36,261 nt of DNA from Planctomycetota bacterium (GCA_029259895.1 JAJDEG010000624.1:1-36261), one strand, 5' to 3'; counted from the stretch's first letter, positions 19,801-26,894 are shown. A program made the numbers and translations. Notes: generated by a model not told the origin, from the sequence alone.

Positions 19801-20101
19801 CAGTCCATCGGCCCCGGCGGCCGTGATTGCCGCGGCAGGCGATGGTGCTTCCCGAGTGGCGACGCGCCGTGCGAGCGCTGCCGTCCGAGTGGCCGCCCCA
19901 GCGGCAAGTGGCGTCGACCAGGTGCTGGCCAGCGTCGCCCGCGAGCGGTCGGGCGATCAAGCCCGCAGCGAATCTACGGCGAACGGCGGCGGGCTGCGGA
20001 TTCGCGCGGCTCGCCATAGGGCACCCCTTTCGCAGGCGAGCCTCGGCGACGTCGACCTTTCCGCAATCGCCAGTGAAGTACGACGCATTCGCCGGTCGTA
20101 G
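10847..20101 (+). CDS. Giant surface protein: LTD, PA14-like, LamG, CotH, dockerin-like
   Basis: A 3084-residue exported multidomain protein. The ATG at 10847 follows GGAG at 10834-10837 (9 nt spacing); a more upstream ATG lacks this. A basic N-terminus leads to the planctomycete surface motif FEALEGRQMLDA. In order: LTD (47-165); half a beta-sandwich interrupted by a PA14-like module (229-383), then its second half (403-526); LTD 2 (548-670); LamG-like (688-891); PA14-like (916-1088); chitobiase C-terminal-like (1136-1233); CotH-kinase-like (1280-1670) with the segment AHDFEHAWD; two more beta-sandwich copies (about 1757-1928 and 1965-2340), the last again holding a PA14-like insert; three LTDs (2378-2865); and a dockerin-like region (2866-2975) with repeated DxNxDG-type calcium loops. 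The tail is Ala/Pro/Arg-rich. CotH-family proteins can phosphorylate secreted proteins; activity here is not proven. A terminator follows. Confidence 0.88.
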   Translation: MDRSPAPRVRNASFPRRRKSNSPKKRKSPVRARFEALEGRQMLDASFVISEIMPLNTKTVRDEDLAFSDWIEIRNDGDMTGDLGGHFLTNSLGNLTQWAFPAGQTLAPGEHLVVFASGKDRANVAEPHTNFTLDHTGGDVALVAANGTTIVSQLAGYPSLVSDQSYGLIRRSADAEWIGDAAASRILVPAGGALGTTWTGGSEPFDDTAGAGWTAATGTIGYDTANGASSFLVQVWYSTVAINSLANSDAAIAGQNVTAASPFSSTPQIINYKDDPDAGDGNYGGGVVWPGNTSGDNNDFVMRATTTFFIRPEQAGIWTFGFNSDDGGRLRIDGNNVIVDDANHAPADRLGTVTLAAGLHTLEYVYWERGGGAIAELFASPGLKAAWDASFSLVGNPTGVLPLGSLDDLIDTDVEAAMLGQNATAYVRYPFNVASADEVQTIQFDVQFDDGYVAYLNGTLVASSNAPGSLAFNSAASANAGLQSASVDLSAHINLLQDGQNILAVHGLNSAAGDEEFFLDIGLSARELGAATIETIDLPTPGAANGILEPLITEFQASNRGTIDDEDGDSSDWVEIHNPGSVDVNLAGWYLTDDPLTPMKWQFPSTRIAADGYLVVFASGKDRAVFGEELHTNFAINADGEYLALVRPDGTPAWEYEPGGQPFTPQFEDVSYGLKGSAITAPSDENIVGLLAYWDFEDGPGSSTLTDRSGNGWHGTLVSMDPATDWITGRVGTRALDFDGVNDNVTTLATAADFDIEGRSKRTISGWVRGPSFLQGRNGAIFEVGTGGGEFAVRNVASAGTAWTVEQGNATLTYTQASANLWHHVAIVYNGTDTIAYVNGVERTRSTNVDLNTGGAGTFKFGIRTATNQFFRGGIDDLAVWDMALSPSLISSLANETMTPLDVPTVNRNIGTTQAGFIVRHVNASASFPGIVTGEIGGDAGGGANPLADADALLGLPSGHAGIAGDFTFNYNQINFRDPDGGGSSGGFTGDESFPLDGEEIDENHFAVRATAILVVPAGAAGEFVFGVHADDGARLRIDGADVVLDNTVSAASLSTGTVTLAAGNHTLELVYFERDGGAEVELMYKSRSGGSDDAAFELLTVVKSEQLPPPPVTVFDAEKVFFTTPTPGAANNVGVDVFVGPTSFSIPHGFYSTPQSVAIVNLTPGVEIYYTLNGTDPFTRNPATGVVTPTGTLYNGTPLTVSSTTAIRAAGLFPNAEPSRIATATYLFTADIAAQPRGVTPSGWPSCAGNTMVHGMDQSIVNNATWGPQMDAALQQIPSMSIVTDLANLCDPATGIYNHAGNRGRAWERGISLEMIVPEGYVDPVDPTTDQSGGFQVNAGLRIRGGFSRTAGNPKHAFRLFFRGEYGDSKLNFPLFGNEGTDSFDGIDLRTSQNYSWNGGWQNGPNTFMRDELSRVLEGDLGQPYTRGRYYHLYINGTYWGLYQTEERPEADFAESYFGGQEEDYDVVKNDPRLVGVTDGNTDAYMRLFDYFSQPGGLSDANMTDYFAAQGMNPDGTRNSAFERLLDVENLQDHLILTYYTSAADSAGSEFTRPQLNNWFAIYNRENPDGFKHMAHDFEHAWDTGGAAGANFNMVSPFVNNCGSFTTFNPHCQHEVLMETNSVYAQKFVDRVSEVFFNDGPLSTDRVLAKFDELASRIDVAIIAESARWGDSGSRSPTSWVNAVATMRNFVTARGGSGGLGRVHEVIDQLREVGWYPQVGAPTIAPNGGHIDDTTEISLSLPGSVVVQVNDTVIVSGDNGAVNANYLVPNDASVDATWMQPGFDASSWATGALGIGYDNDTTYVPHFTTDVRALFTGTQSSAYIRVPFTMSSTAVDELVLRMKYDDAYVAYLNGVEVARRNFVGTPAYDSLGTLHDDTAAVLFEDVDISASKNLLVSGQNLLSIHGINTNLTSSDFLIQPALVSRVTTIINLEGAGQIYYTTDGSDPRGASGNPGATAVSYNAIEDYLTTSSAGKFFVPTVEGAQAGWQSRTFDDSAWTPSVGAIGFDTGAAETIGGFAVRVVDTTAGDIPTIDVATNILNGNTAGFTIGSDTTRAQPYVNHGDGGNFATPSVLSVFGTPDREQYVIRATADVTIPVGTYTVAVGSDDGFRLTIPGVSFTSKFNTNGDPGNGTNSLVFNAPRGHGQTGGAFTVSGSPLTTTVQLDFYERGGGDSLELSLASGALASFNTTAFGILEDGRLGWSVKTTGENVNYDPTIQTDVEAAMLNVGSSLYARYPFSVSNVEQMRNLSFSIAYDDGFVAYLNGVRVASRAAPASPVFDSTATAVRSDAESLVREFIDFSGFVGNLVNGQNVLAVHLLNASASNPDALLSVELDATFGGQPFTLTDNALLKTRAFLNGEWSPLSQAQFILGETTLAVSEINYNPAPPTAAEISAGFTNANEFEFIELINTGARNVNLAGVAFNQGITFDFNASPVQVLSPGERVVIVGNLPAFLLRYGGTLPGGTKIAGTYSGNLSNGGEGLTIVDGLGGVVQSFSYDDDWYGNTDGVGFTLNIRDTQADPATWGQRGSWRPSSFLLGTPGSADTFAGVLAPGALLANEMLAAAINPADKRIELLNPTAQPIDISGWYMSDDPDNVKKYQLPSLPPIAPGEFRVLNEQGLWGSAFSLSNTGGNLILHATNGAATLVGFAIYRDYGAADNGVVHGRHVNSDGDTDFVALVSSTFGATNAAPIVGPIVISEVHYHPQNDMGMPPVGGDEFIELVNISASPVSLNGWQFANGVNYVFGSVTLAPGEILVLAGVSPAVFAANANNAAIPGGVQVLGPFSGSLDNDGENVELFRPGPAGSLILADRVDYNDAAPWPTLADGTGPSLSKTAAASYGNDPINWTNGPDDGTPGSANGSTVPGDVTGDGLVNAADIDAVHVAINAGSTNLAFDLDGSTVVDTADATFLIETILGTRRGDANLDRSVNRTDASIVARNYGHAGTPAWAKGDFNGDGNVGVADVAIAQANMGFVAPPSPAASPSPSAPAAVIAAAGDGASRVATRRASAAVRVAAPAASGVDQVLASVARERSGDQARSESTANGGGLRIRAARHRAPLSQASLGDVDLSAIASEVRRIRRS

Positions 20102-20125
20102 GATCGGCCTTAATTGTGACAACCG

Positions 20126-20175
20126 ACGAGCCGCGCTTCGCAGTTCACCTGCGGGGCGCGGCTCGTTTCTTTTTT
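20126..20175 (+). terminator. Intrinsic terminator after giant surface gene
   Basis: An 18-bp stem (20126-20143 with 20149-20166, two G-T pairs) with the 5-nt loop TTCAC is followed by TTTCTTTTTT. It starts 25 bp after the stop of the giant gene and ends just before the stop of the opposite-strand deacylase fusion, so it mainly serves the + strand. Confidence 0.92.
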
Positions 20176-20189
20176 CATCGGCCTGTGAA

Positions 20190-23072
20190 CTACTTGCCGG
20201 TATCGGCGGCCAGCGTCGCGGCGACTTCTTCCGCCTCGCGCATCGCTCGCAGAATGTTGCCGCCCAGGATCAGGTGAATCTGCTGCCGGGTATAGCCGCG
20301 GTTGAGCAGTTCTTGCGTGATGAGCGGGTATTTGGAAACGTCTTCGAGTTGGGCGGGCAACATGCCGACGCCGTCGAAGTCGGAGCCGATGCCGACGTGC
20401 TCGATGCCGGCGACGCGGACAATGTGGTCGATGTGGTCGACGACGTCGTGGATCGTGCCCGGCTCGATGGGGTTGGCCAATCGCCATATCTTTCGCTCCC
20501 GATCGAAGTCTTGATCGTCGGGGAACTTTTTTCGCAGCTCGCGCGTGGCGTCGAACATGCCGGCCATCTTTTTGGCCGACGACGGTACGACGAAGCCCGA
20601 GAAAAAGTTGACCATCACGACGCCGCGGTTTTTCTTCACCAGCCGCAGCACTTCATCGCTGACATTTCGCGGATGATCGGCCACGGCGCGGGCGGACGAG
20701 TGGGAATAGATCACCGGCGCGCGGCTGACGCGGATCGCGTCCTTCATCGTTTCGTCGGAGACATGCGACAGATCGACCATCATGCCCAGACGGTTCATTT
20801 CGCGAACCACGTCTTCGCCGAAGGGTGACAAACCGTCGCTCTTGGCTGCATCGGTGGCCGAATCGGCCCAGTCGAGCGTGTCGCTGTGCGTGAGGGTCAT
20901 GTACCTTGCGCCTAGTTCGTGCAGTCGTCGCAAATTGGCCAGCGAGTTCTCAATCGAATGGCCCCCCTCGATGCCGATCATTGAGGCGATCTTGCCGGCC
21001 TTGCGAATCCGTTCGACGTCGGCGACGGTCGACGCCATCTCGAACGTGTCGCCGTAGCGCTTCATCATGTCCTGCACCAGAGAAACCTGTTCCAGCGTCG
21101 TGGCCAGGGCCTTGCCGTTCTTGGCCGTTTCGGCTGGCACGTAGACGGACCAGAACTGCCATCCGACGTTCCCCTCGCGCAGCCGTGGAATGTCGGTGTG
21201 CATCTTCGGTTGCGGTTTGGCGATGTCGGCCTTGTCGAACGAATTGCCTTGCCGCGTACGAATCTCCCACGGCAAGTCGTTGTGGCCGTCGGCCAGTAAG
21301 GCCACGGCGTGAATGCGGCGGCCTTCTTCAGTCATGACGACCGCCGGCCGCGACTCTGCTAGTTGCTTGCTCGAAGTGCGCCGGCCCGGTCCCCACACGA
21401 CCTGGCCCGGCTTCTCGCCCGTATGCTCGCCGTCGCGCAGCACCGCCACGCCGTTGACGAGCACGTCGCGCACGCCGACGGCGAGCTGATGCGGCCGATC
21501 GTAGGTGGCGCGGTCGGCGATCTTGGCCGGATCGAATATGACGACGTCTGCGTAGTAGCCGTCCATCAACAGTCCACGCCGCACCAGCCGCAAGTTCCTC
21601 GCGGGCAGCCACGTCAGCTTGTGAATCGCCGTTTCTAGCGGAATCACCTTCTCATCGCGGACGTACTTGCCCAACAGCCGGGCGAATGTTCCGTAGGCCC
21701 GCGGATGCGGATTCGACTTGAGAAACACCCCTTCCGGCGAAAGCGCCGCCGAGTCGCTACAAAAGCTGACCCAAGGCAAGGCGATGTTCTTTTTCACGTT
21801 CGCCTCGTCCATCATGAAATAGACCGTATCGACGCGGCTGCCGTCTTCGATGACGAGGTCGATGGCCGTCTCTTCCGGTGACATGCCGCGCTGCTTGGCC
21901 ACTTGGGCCAGCGTCTTGCCGGTTAGGTGTTTGAGCGATTCGTTCTTGAATCCGACCACCAACACATTGTCCGGCGAACCGGCGGCGAGCAATAGGTTCT
22001 CCCACTTGTCCGTCGGCGTCTTCATTTCCTCGACGACCCGTTTGCGCGTGTCGGGGTCGCGGAGCCGCTCGCGCCAACGGGCATAGCCCCCTTCCTGCAC
22101 CCAGGGTGGCATGGCCGCATCGAGGCCGGTCGCGCCGGCCGTGTAGGTATACATGTCGGCGGTGATCCGCAGTCCGGCGTCGCGGGCCGCTTCGACCTTG
22201 CGGACCACGTCATCGTGCTTCGACCAGTTCTCCCGCCCGGCAGCCTTGAGGTGATAAATCTCGGCCGGGATGTTCGCGTCGCGGGCGATCGTCACCAACT
22301 CGTCGACGCCTTCGAGCAGCTTGTTTCCCTCACTACGCATGTGCGAAATGTAGATGCCACCGTGTTGGCCGGCGACTTTGCACAACTCGGTCAGCTCGCG
22401 CGTATCGGCGTAAAAGGCCGGGGCATAGATCAGCGACGAACCGACGCCGAGCGCGCCCTGCTCCATCGCCTGGCGAACCAGCTTTCGCATCGCCTCCATT
22501 TCTTCCTCGCTCGGACGCCGGTCGGCATAGCCGAGCACGTTTATCCGCACGGACGTCGCGCCGACGAACGACGCCACGTTCATCGACGTTCCCCGGTCGG
22601 CGACGTGCTGGAGATATTCCGCGAGCGACGTCCAGGGCACGTCGAACTTAAGGTCGCTCTGGTCGCGCTTCAGTTGCGCCCGCATCCGCTCGTTGATTGG
22701 CCCCATCGACCAGCCTTCGCCGAACACTTCCAGCGTAACGCCCTGGCGGACGTCGCTTTCGCCCCGGCCGTCGACGAGCAACGACTCGGTGGCCCAACTG
22801 AGCATGTTGATGAAGCCCGGCGCGACGGCCAAGCCGCGCGCGTCGATCTCCTTGTGCCCTTTGGCAGTGGCCAGCTCGCCGATCGCAGCGATCTTGTCCC
22901 CATCGATGCCGATGTCCGCGACGAACGGAGGCTCGCCCATGCCGTTGTAAATCGTTCCGCCGCGGACCAGAACGTCGAACGTCCTTGGCTCGTCGGCGAA
23001 CTCCGCGTTCGCCACATGGGTGGGTGCGAAAACGGACATCGAAAATACCGCAATCGCGACAAGCGACCGCAT
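20190..23072 (-). CDS. Exported D-aminoacylase-like / M19 dipeptidase fusion
   Basis: A 960-residue exported two-enzyme chain. The ATG at 23072 begins a signal peptide (MRSLVAIAVFSMSVFA, cleavage near ANA, residue 24-26), so the 59-codon upstream extension is rejected. Residues 34-560 are an N-acyl-D-amino-acid deacylase-like amidohydrolase: DVLVRGGTIYNG, HMRSEG, IYHLKAAG and FCSDSA. The usual HxH segment reads PGFINMLSWATE and the usual metal Cys position reads EVFGEGWSMGP, so several metal ligands are absent. Residues 590-945 are a membrane dipeptidase (M19, renal dipeptidase type) with DGHNDLP (H597, D599), IGIEGGHS, MVDLSHVSD, YSHSSARA and GIGSDFDGVG all intact. M19 enzymes cut dipeptides, often with D-residues. 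A role in salvage of D-amino-acid peptides, perhaps from cell walls, is inferred. No stop or frameshift separates the halves. Confidence 0.88.
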   Translation of the reverse strand: MRSLVAIAVFSMSVFAPTHVANAEFADEPRTFDVLVRGGTIYNGMGEPPFVADIGIDGDKIAAIGELATAKGHKEIDARGLAVAPGFINMLSWATESLLVDGRGESDVRQGVTLEVFGEGWSMGPINERMRAQLKRDQSDLKFDVPWTSLAEYLQHVADRGTSMNVASFVGATSVRINVLGYADRRPSEEEMEAMRKLVRQAMEQGALGVGSSLIYAPAFYADTRELTELCKVAGQHGGIYISHMRSEGNKLLEGVDELVTIARDANIPAEIYHLKAAGRENWSKHDDVVRKVEAARDAGLRITADMYTYTAGATGLDAAMPPWVQEGGYARWRERLRDPDTRKRVVEEMKTPTDKWENLLLAAGSPDNVLVVGFKNESLKHLTGKTLAQVAKQRGMSPEETAIDLVIEDGSRVDTVYFMMDEANVKKNIALPWVSFCSDSAALSPEGVFLKSNPHPRAYGTFARLLGKYVRDEKVIPLETAIHKLTWLPARNLRLVRRGLLMDGYYADVVIFDPAKIADRATYDRPHQLAVGVRDVLVNGVAVLRDGEHTGEKPGQVVWGPGRRTSSKQLAESRPAVVMTEEGRRIHAVALLADGHNDLPWEIRTRQGNSFDKADIAKPQPKMHTDIPRLREGNVGWQFWSVYVPAETAKNGKALATTLEQVSLVQDMMKRYGDTFEMASTVADVERIRKAGKIASMIGIEGGHSIENSLANLRRLHELGARYMTLTHSDTLDWADSATDAAKSDGLSPFGEDVVREMNRLGMMVDLSHVSDETMKDAIRVSRAPVIYSHSSARAVADHPRNVSDEVLRLVKKNRGVVMVNFFSGFVVPSSAKKMAGMFDATRELRKKFPDDQDFDRERKIWRLANPIEPGTIHDVVDHIDHIVRVAGIEHVGIGSDFDGVGMLPAQLEDVSKYPLITQELLNRGYTRQQIHLILGGNILRAMREAEEVAATLAADTGK

Positions 23073-23488
23073 ACTCTTGGTAAGTCGTTCGACGGACGTC
23101 CGATCCAAGCGGTGCGTTCCCCGCGTCCGAAGCCAAGAAACGCGCCAAGTTACAGCGGCAAGATGCGTCATGATATGAATTCTCGTGATGCTGGAACGAA
23201 ATGCAGCTAATACAATCAACACAATAGATAGCCGAGAGAATCTGGACAACCGATGAAGGTCGACCTCTTAGCGCTCCACGCCGCGTGTATTTCCGCAATC
23301 TGCGTCAATTGCGAAAGGTATCGCGGCGTCGGTCGACGATCCCTATAATGTGGCGCGAAAGCGCAACCGGTGCGCGCGCCGATACCGTTTATCTCATTCC
23401 CGCCGGCAGCCGGCCGGCTCCTCGGTCGCCATCGGTGGCCGAAGCATGCCCCGCCAGACGGGTCCAACATACGCCGAGAACGCAAACT
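23073..23488. other. Divergent intergenic region, deacylase fusion / glgP
   Basis: A 416 bp gap between two divergent genes. Open frames extend from both flanking genes into it, but their translations are Arg-rich and unlike either family, so it is read as non-coding. It holds a candidate glgP promoter and an AT-rich patch near 23165-23230 that may carry the promoter of the minus-strand gene. Confidence 0.6.
23344..23349 (+). promoter_or_regulatory. Candidate -10 element for glgP
   Basis: A perfect TATAAT at 23344-23349 in otherwise GC-rich DNA, 140 bp before the glgP start. No good -35 hexamer lies 16-18 bp upstream, so the assignment is weak. A start near 23356 would give a leader of about 130 nt. 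Confidence 0.35.
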
Positions 23489-25672
23489 ATGGCAACAACG
23501 GTAATGCAAGACGACGTCACCCACGGCGAACTCTCGCCTCAAGTCCTCTACGACAAGTGCATGGCCTTGGCCCGAAATTTGTGGTGGAGCTGGCAAGCCG
23601 ACGTAACCAACCTGTTCCGCGAACTCGACCCAATTCGCTGGCGGCAACTGCAGCACAATCCCATCGCTTTGCTCTCCGAGTTTACGCCGGAGCGGCTCGA
23701 AATGCGGGCCAGCGAGCTGGTGCTCTACAGCCGCATCAATCAGGCCTATCGCCGCCTTAAGGAATACCTCACCCGCAATGATACCTGGGCCGCCACCAAC
23801 GTCGGCGTCCTCGGCTCGAAGCCCGTCGCGTATTTCTCCGCCGAGTTCGGCATGCACGAGTCGATGCCGATCTATTCCGGCGGCCTCGGCGTGTTGTCCG
23901 GCGATCACATAAAAAGTGCCAGCGGGCTCGGCGTGCCGCTCGTCGCCATTGGATTGTTCTACGACCAGGGTTACTTCAAACAACTCCTCGATCAAGACGG
24001 CTACCAGCGCGAGGAATACCTCGACACGAAGGTCGAAAACCTGCCCATGGAACCGGCCCTCGGCGACGACGGTCGGCAGGTGACCATTCACATCGACACG
24101 CGCTCCGGTCGCCTCGCCGCCAAGGTTTGGCTGGTTCGCGTTGGCCGCGTGCGCCTCTTTCTGCTCGACTGCGACGTCGAAGGCAATCAGCCCGAGGATC
24201 GTCAACTCACCAGCCGGCTCTACGGCGGCGACCATCGAACGCGTATCCGCCAGGAACTCGTTCTCGGCGTTGGCGGCATGAGGGCACTCAAGGCACTCGA
24301 CATTGTGCCCGGTGTATACCACCTCAACGAAGGCCACAGCGTGTTCGCCACGCTCGAAGCCATTCGCGAGCGCATGCACGACGACGGCTACACATTCGAC
24401 GACGCCCTGCGCGAAGTCGCCCAGCACACCGTCTTCACCACGCACACGCCCGTTCCCGCCGGCCACGACCGCTTCGACGCAGCACTCATCGAGGAACACC
24501 TCGGACCGCTTCGCGACGCGCTCGAAATCTCGCACGACCAAATGATGGGGCTCGGCCGCACCGATCCGCATAACCACGGCGAGTCCTTTTGCATGACGGT
24601 CCTCGGTCTTAAGCTCTCCCGCCGTGCCAACGCCGTCAGCGCCCTGCACGGCAACGTGAGTCGCCGCATGTGGCATCACCTTTGGCCGTGGCGCGTCGAG
24701 GAAGAAATCCCCATCGGACACATCACTAACGGCGTCCACCTGCCAACTTGGCTCGCATGGCAGATGCGGCAACTCTTCGATCGCCAGTTTCCCGCCGGTT
24801 GGTTCCAATTGATGGGCGAGCCGGACGTCTGGCAAGAAGTCCATCGAATCGACGCCGGCGAGTTGTGGGAAACGCACTATGCCCTCAAGAATCTGCTCCT
24901 CTCCTTCGTCCGCCGCCGCGTCAGCCGACAGTGCCGCCGTCGTGGCGAGCCAGACGAAGCGGTCGAAGCCGCACGCAGCGTACTCGATCCCAACGTACTC
25001 ACCATCGGTTTCGCTCGCCGCTTCGCCACTTACAAGCGAGCCGACCTGTTCGCCCAGGACATCGACTGGCTGAACGCCCTCGTCAACGATCCGCGTCGTC
25101 CGGTGCAATTCATTGTCGCCGGCAAGGCGCATCCGGCCGACGAACCGGGCAAACAATTGATCAAGAAAATCGCCAACCTGCGGCTCGATCCGCGGTTCGC
25201 CGGCAAGATCGTGTTCATCGAGGACTACGACATCAACGTCGCTCGCCACATGGTCCAGGGCGTCGACGTCTGGCTGAATAATCCTCGCCGCCCTCTGGAA
25301 GCCTCCGGCACCAGCGGACAAAAGGCCGTCCTCAACGGCGGATTGAACTTGTCGATTCTCGACGGTTGGTGGGCAGAAGCTCACGACGGCACCAACGGAT
25401 TCGCCATCGGCAAGGGAACGCAGCACGTCGACGACGCCATCACCGACGCTCGCGACGCCGATGAACTCCGCCGCGTCGTCGACGAGCAAGTCGTCCCTCT
25501 GTTCTACGACCGCGATGTCGACGGTCTGCCGCAGGGCTGGATTCGCATGATGAAAAGCTCCATTGGCTCGCTGGCATGGCGGTTTAGTGCTCATCGCATG
25601 GTCATGGACTACGCCCGCACCGCCTACCTTCCGGCCGCCGGCGGTTCGAGCTGCGAAATGAAGGTAAGCTAG
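23489..25672 (+). CDS. glgP: Alpha-glucan (glycogen) phosphorylase
   Basis: A 727-residue GT35 phosphorylase that releases glucose 1-phosphate from glycogen-type alpha-1,4-glucans in the cytosol. The N-terminal 115 residues match DUF3417 (MALARNLWWSWQADVTNLF), which marks the alpha-glucan phosphorylase subfamily rather than the E. coli type. Later motifs are YFSAEFGMHESMPIYSGGLG, YHLNEGHSVFA, TTHTPVPAGHDRF, IGHITNGVHLPTW, GFARRFATYKRA and the pyridoxal-phosphate lysine in EASGTSGQKAVLNGG. All expected active-site segments are present. The ATG at 23489 is chosen because DUF3417 starts right after it and the 68 upstream codons look non-coding. The gene stands alone between a divergent gene and selD, 166 bp downstream. 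Confidence 0.93.
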   Translation: MATTVMQDDVTHGELSPQVLYDKCMALARNLWWSWQADVTNLFRELDPIRWRQLQHNPIALLSEFTPERLEMRASELVLYSRINQAYRRLKEYLTRNDTWAATNVGVLGSKPVAYFSAEFGMHESMPIYSGGLGVLSGDHIKSASGLGVPLVAIGLFYDQGYFKQLLDQDGYQREEYLDTKVENLPMEPALGDDGRQVTIHIDTRSGRLAAKVWLVRVGRVRLFLLDCDVEGNQPEDRQLTSRLYGGDHRTRIRQELVLGVGGMRALKALDIVPGVYHLNEGHSVFATLEAIRERMHDDGYTFDDALREVAQHTVFTTHTPVPAGHDRFDAALIEEHLGPLRDALEISHDQMMGLGRTDPHNHGESFCMTVLGLKLSRRANAVSALHGNVSRRMWHHLWPWRVEEEIPIGHITNGVHLPTWLAWQMRQLFDRQFPAGWFQLMGEPDVWQEVHRIDAGELWETHYALKNLLLSFVRRRVSRQCRRRGEPDEAVEAARSVLDPNVLTIGFARRFATYKRADLFAQDIDWLNALVNDPRRPVQFIVAGKAHPADEPGKQLIKKIANLRLDPRFAGKIVFIEDYDINVARHMVQGVDVWLNNPRRPLEASGTSGQKAVLNGGLNLSILDGWWAEAHDGTNGFAIGKGTQHVDDAITDARDADELRRVVDEQVVPLFYDRDVDGLPQGWIRMMKSSIGSLAWRFSAHRMVMDYARTAYLPAAGGSSCEMKVS

Positions 25673-25838
25673 CCAGCGGCGAACGATTAAGAAACGGCGC
25701 AATCGCATCGTCCGACGCGCGCAATGCGATGAATTGAGCGCGCGGTGCACCGCTGCCTGACGGCTCATCGATCGTCCCTTGCACAACACCTCAGTGTCCT
25801 CTGTGGAAAAGCAACCGACGTTCCAAGCCAAGAAACCG

Positions 25839-26894
25839 ATGCGACTCTTCGGCAAGAAAAAACGACTCACCGACTACGCAAGCTGCGCGGGCTGAGCGGG
25901 CAAGCTTCCCCAAGAGGGGACCGCACAGGTTGTGCGGGGACTGCCTAAGTTCGCCGACGAAAATCTCATCGTCGGAACCGAAGGGTTCAGCGATGCGAGC
26001 GTGTATCGATTGCGCGATGATCTATACATCGTCCAGTCGCTCGACTTTTTCCCTCCGCTCGTCGACGATCCGTATTTATTCGGTCAAATCGCAGCGGCCA
26101 ATTCGCTTTCCGATATCTACGCGATGGGCGCACGGCCCATCACCGCGCTGAACATCGTCGGATTCCCCGACGACCAGCTCTCGCTCGACGTGCTGTCCGA
26201 AATCCTCAAAGGCGGCGCCGAAAAGGTCATGGAAGCTGGTGCCGTCATCGCCGGCGGACACACCGTCCGCGATGTCGAGATTAAGTACGGACTCTCCGCC
26301 ACCGGCGTCGTCGCGCCGGATCGACTCCTCACGAACCAAAAGGCCCAGCCCGGCGACCTGCTCGTCCTCACCAAAGCCCTCGGCACCGGTTTCGTCACCA
26401 CGGCCAACAAAGCCGGCCGCTGCCCCGAAGACGTCCTCGCCGCCGCTTCCGCCAGCATGGCCATGCTCAATCGGGCCGCCGCCGAAGCCGCCGCCGCGCA
26501 CGCCGCACACGCCGCCACCGACATCACCGGCTTCGGGCTCGCCGGACACGCGGGCGAAATGGCCGAGTCCAGCGGCGTCACCTGCGTCATTGAACTCGCC
26601 AAGCTCCCATTGCTCCCTGGCGTCGCCGAACTCGCTAGGGCCGGCAACCAAACGCGAGCCAGTGCCAGCAACCGCGCCTTCGCCGCACCCAATACGCTCA
26701 TCCAGGCCGGCTGCGACGAACTGCGCGTCGAGGTCGCCTTCGACGCTCAAACCTCCGGTGGCCTGCTTCTCGCCGTCGCGCCAGAAAATGCCGCTGCTCT
26801 CGTCGACCACGCTCGCTCTCTCGGTGCGACGGCCACGACGATCGTCGGCCACGTCGACCAACGCCGCGAGAAGTCGCTCGTCCTTGTGCCGTAG
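25839..26894 (+). CDS. selD: Selenide, water dikinase with selenocysteine (UGA codon 19)
   Basis: SelD makes selenophosphate from selenide and ATP for selenocysteine and selenouridine synthesis. Read from the ATG at 25839 the frame is MRLFGKKKRLTDYASCAG, then an in-frame TGA (25893-25895), then AGKLPQEGTAQVVRGLPKF and the clear SelD body. The pattern U-A-G-K matches the catalytic Cys17-x-x-Lys20 of E. coli SelD, giving Sec19 and K22. Selenocysteine at this site is known in many SelD proteins. Downstream are SLDFFPPLVDDPYLFGQIAA, SDIYAMGARPITALNI, VIAGGHTVRD, ATDITGFGLAGHAGEMA and AQTSGGLL. With the recoded codon the protein has 351 residues, the normal size. A conventional call would start at the GTG at 25932 and lose the catalytic segment. 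A SECIS-like hairpin follows the TGA. selA, selB and selC are not in this window. Confidence 0.88.
25921..25937 (+). promoter_or_regulatory. SECIS-like hairpin in selD
   Basis: A perfect 6-bp stem, CCGCAC (25921-25926) with GTGCGG (25932-25937), closes the loop AGGTT. The loop resembles the AGGUCU loop of the E. coli fdhF SECIS, with G at the second position. About 32 nt lie between the TGA (25893-25895) and the first loop G, within the range known for bacterial SECIS elements. A second small hairpin (TCCCC/GGGGA, loop AAGA, 25907-25920) sits between. SelB would bind here to recode UGA. Confidence 0.65.

Noticed and set aside
23216-25870. 884-codon minus-strand open frame opposite glgP
   Set aside because: It is a mirror of glgP codon usage. 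Its translation has no recognisable domain and the opposite strand encodes a clear phosphorylase.
25932-26894. selD starting at GTG 25932
   Set aside because: This start would remove the catalytic Sec/Cys and Lys. The in-frame extension through UGA restores the conserved N-terminus, and the GTG is part of the SECIS-like stem.
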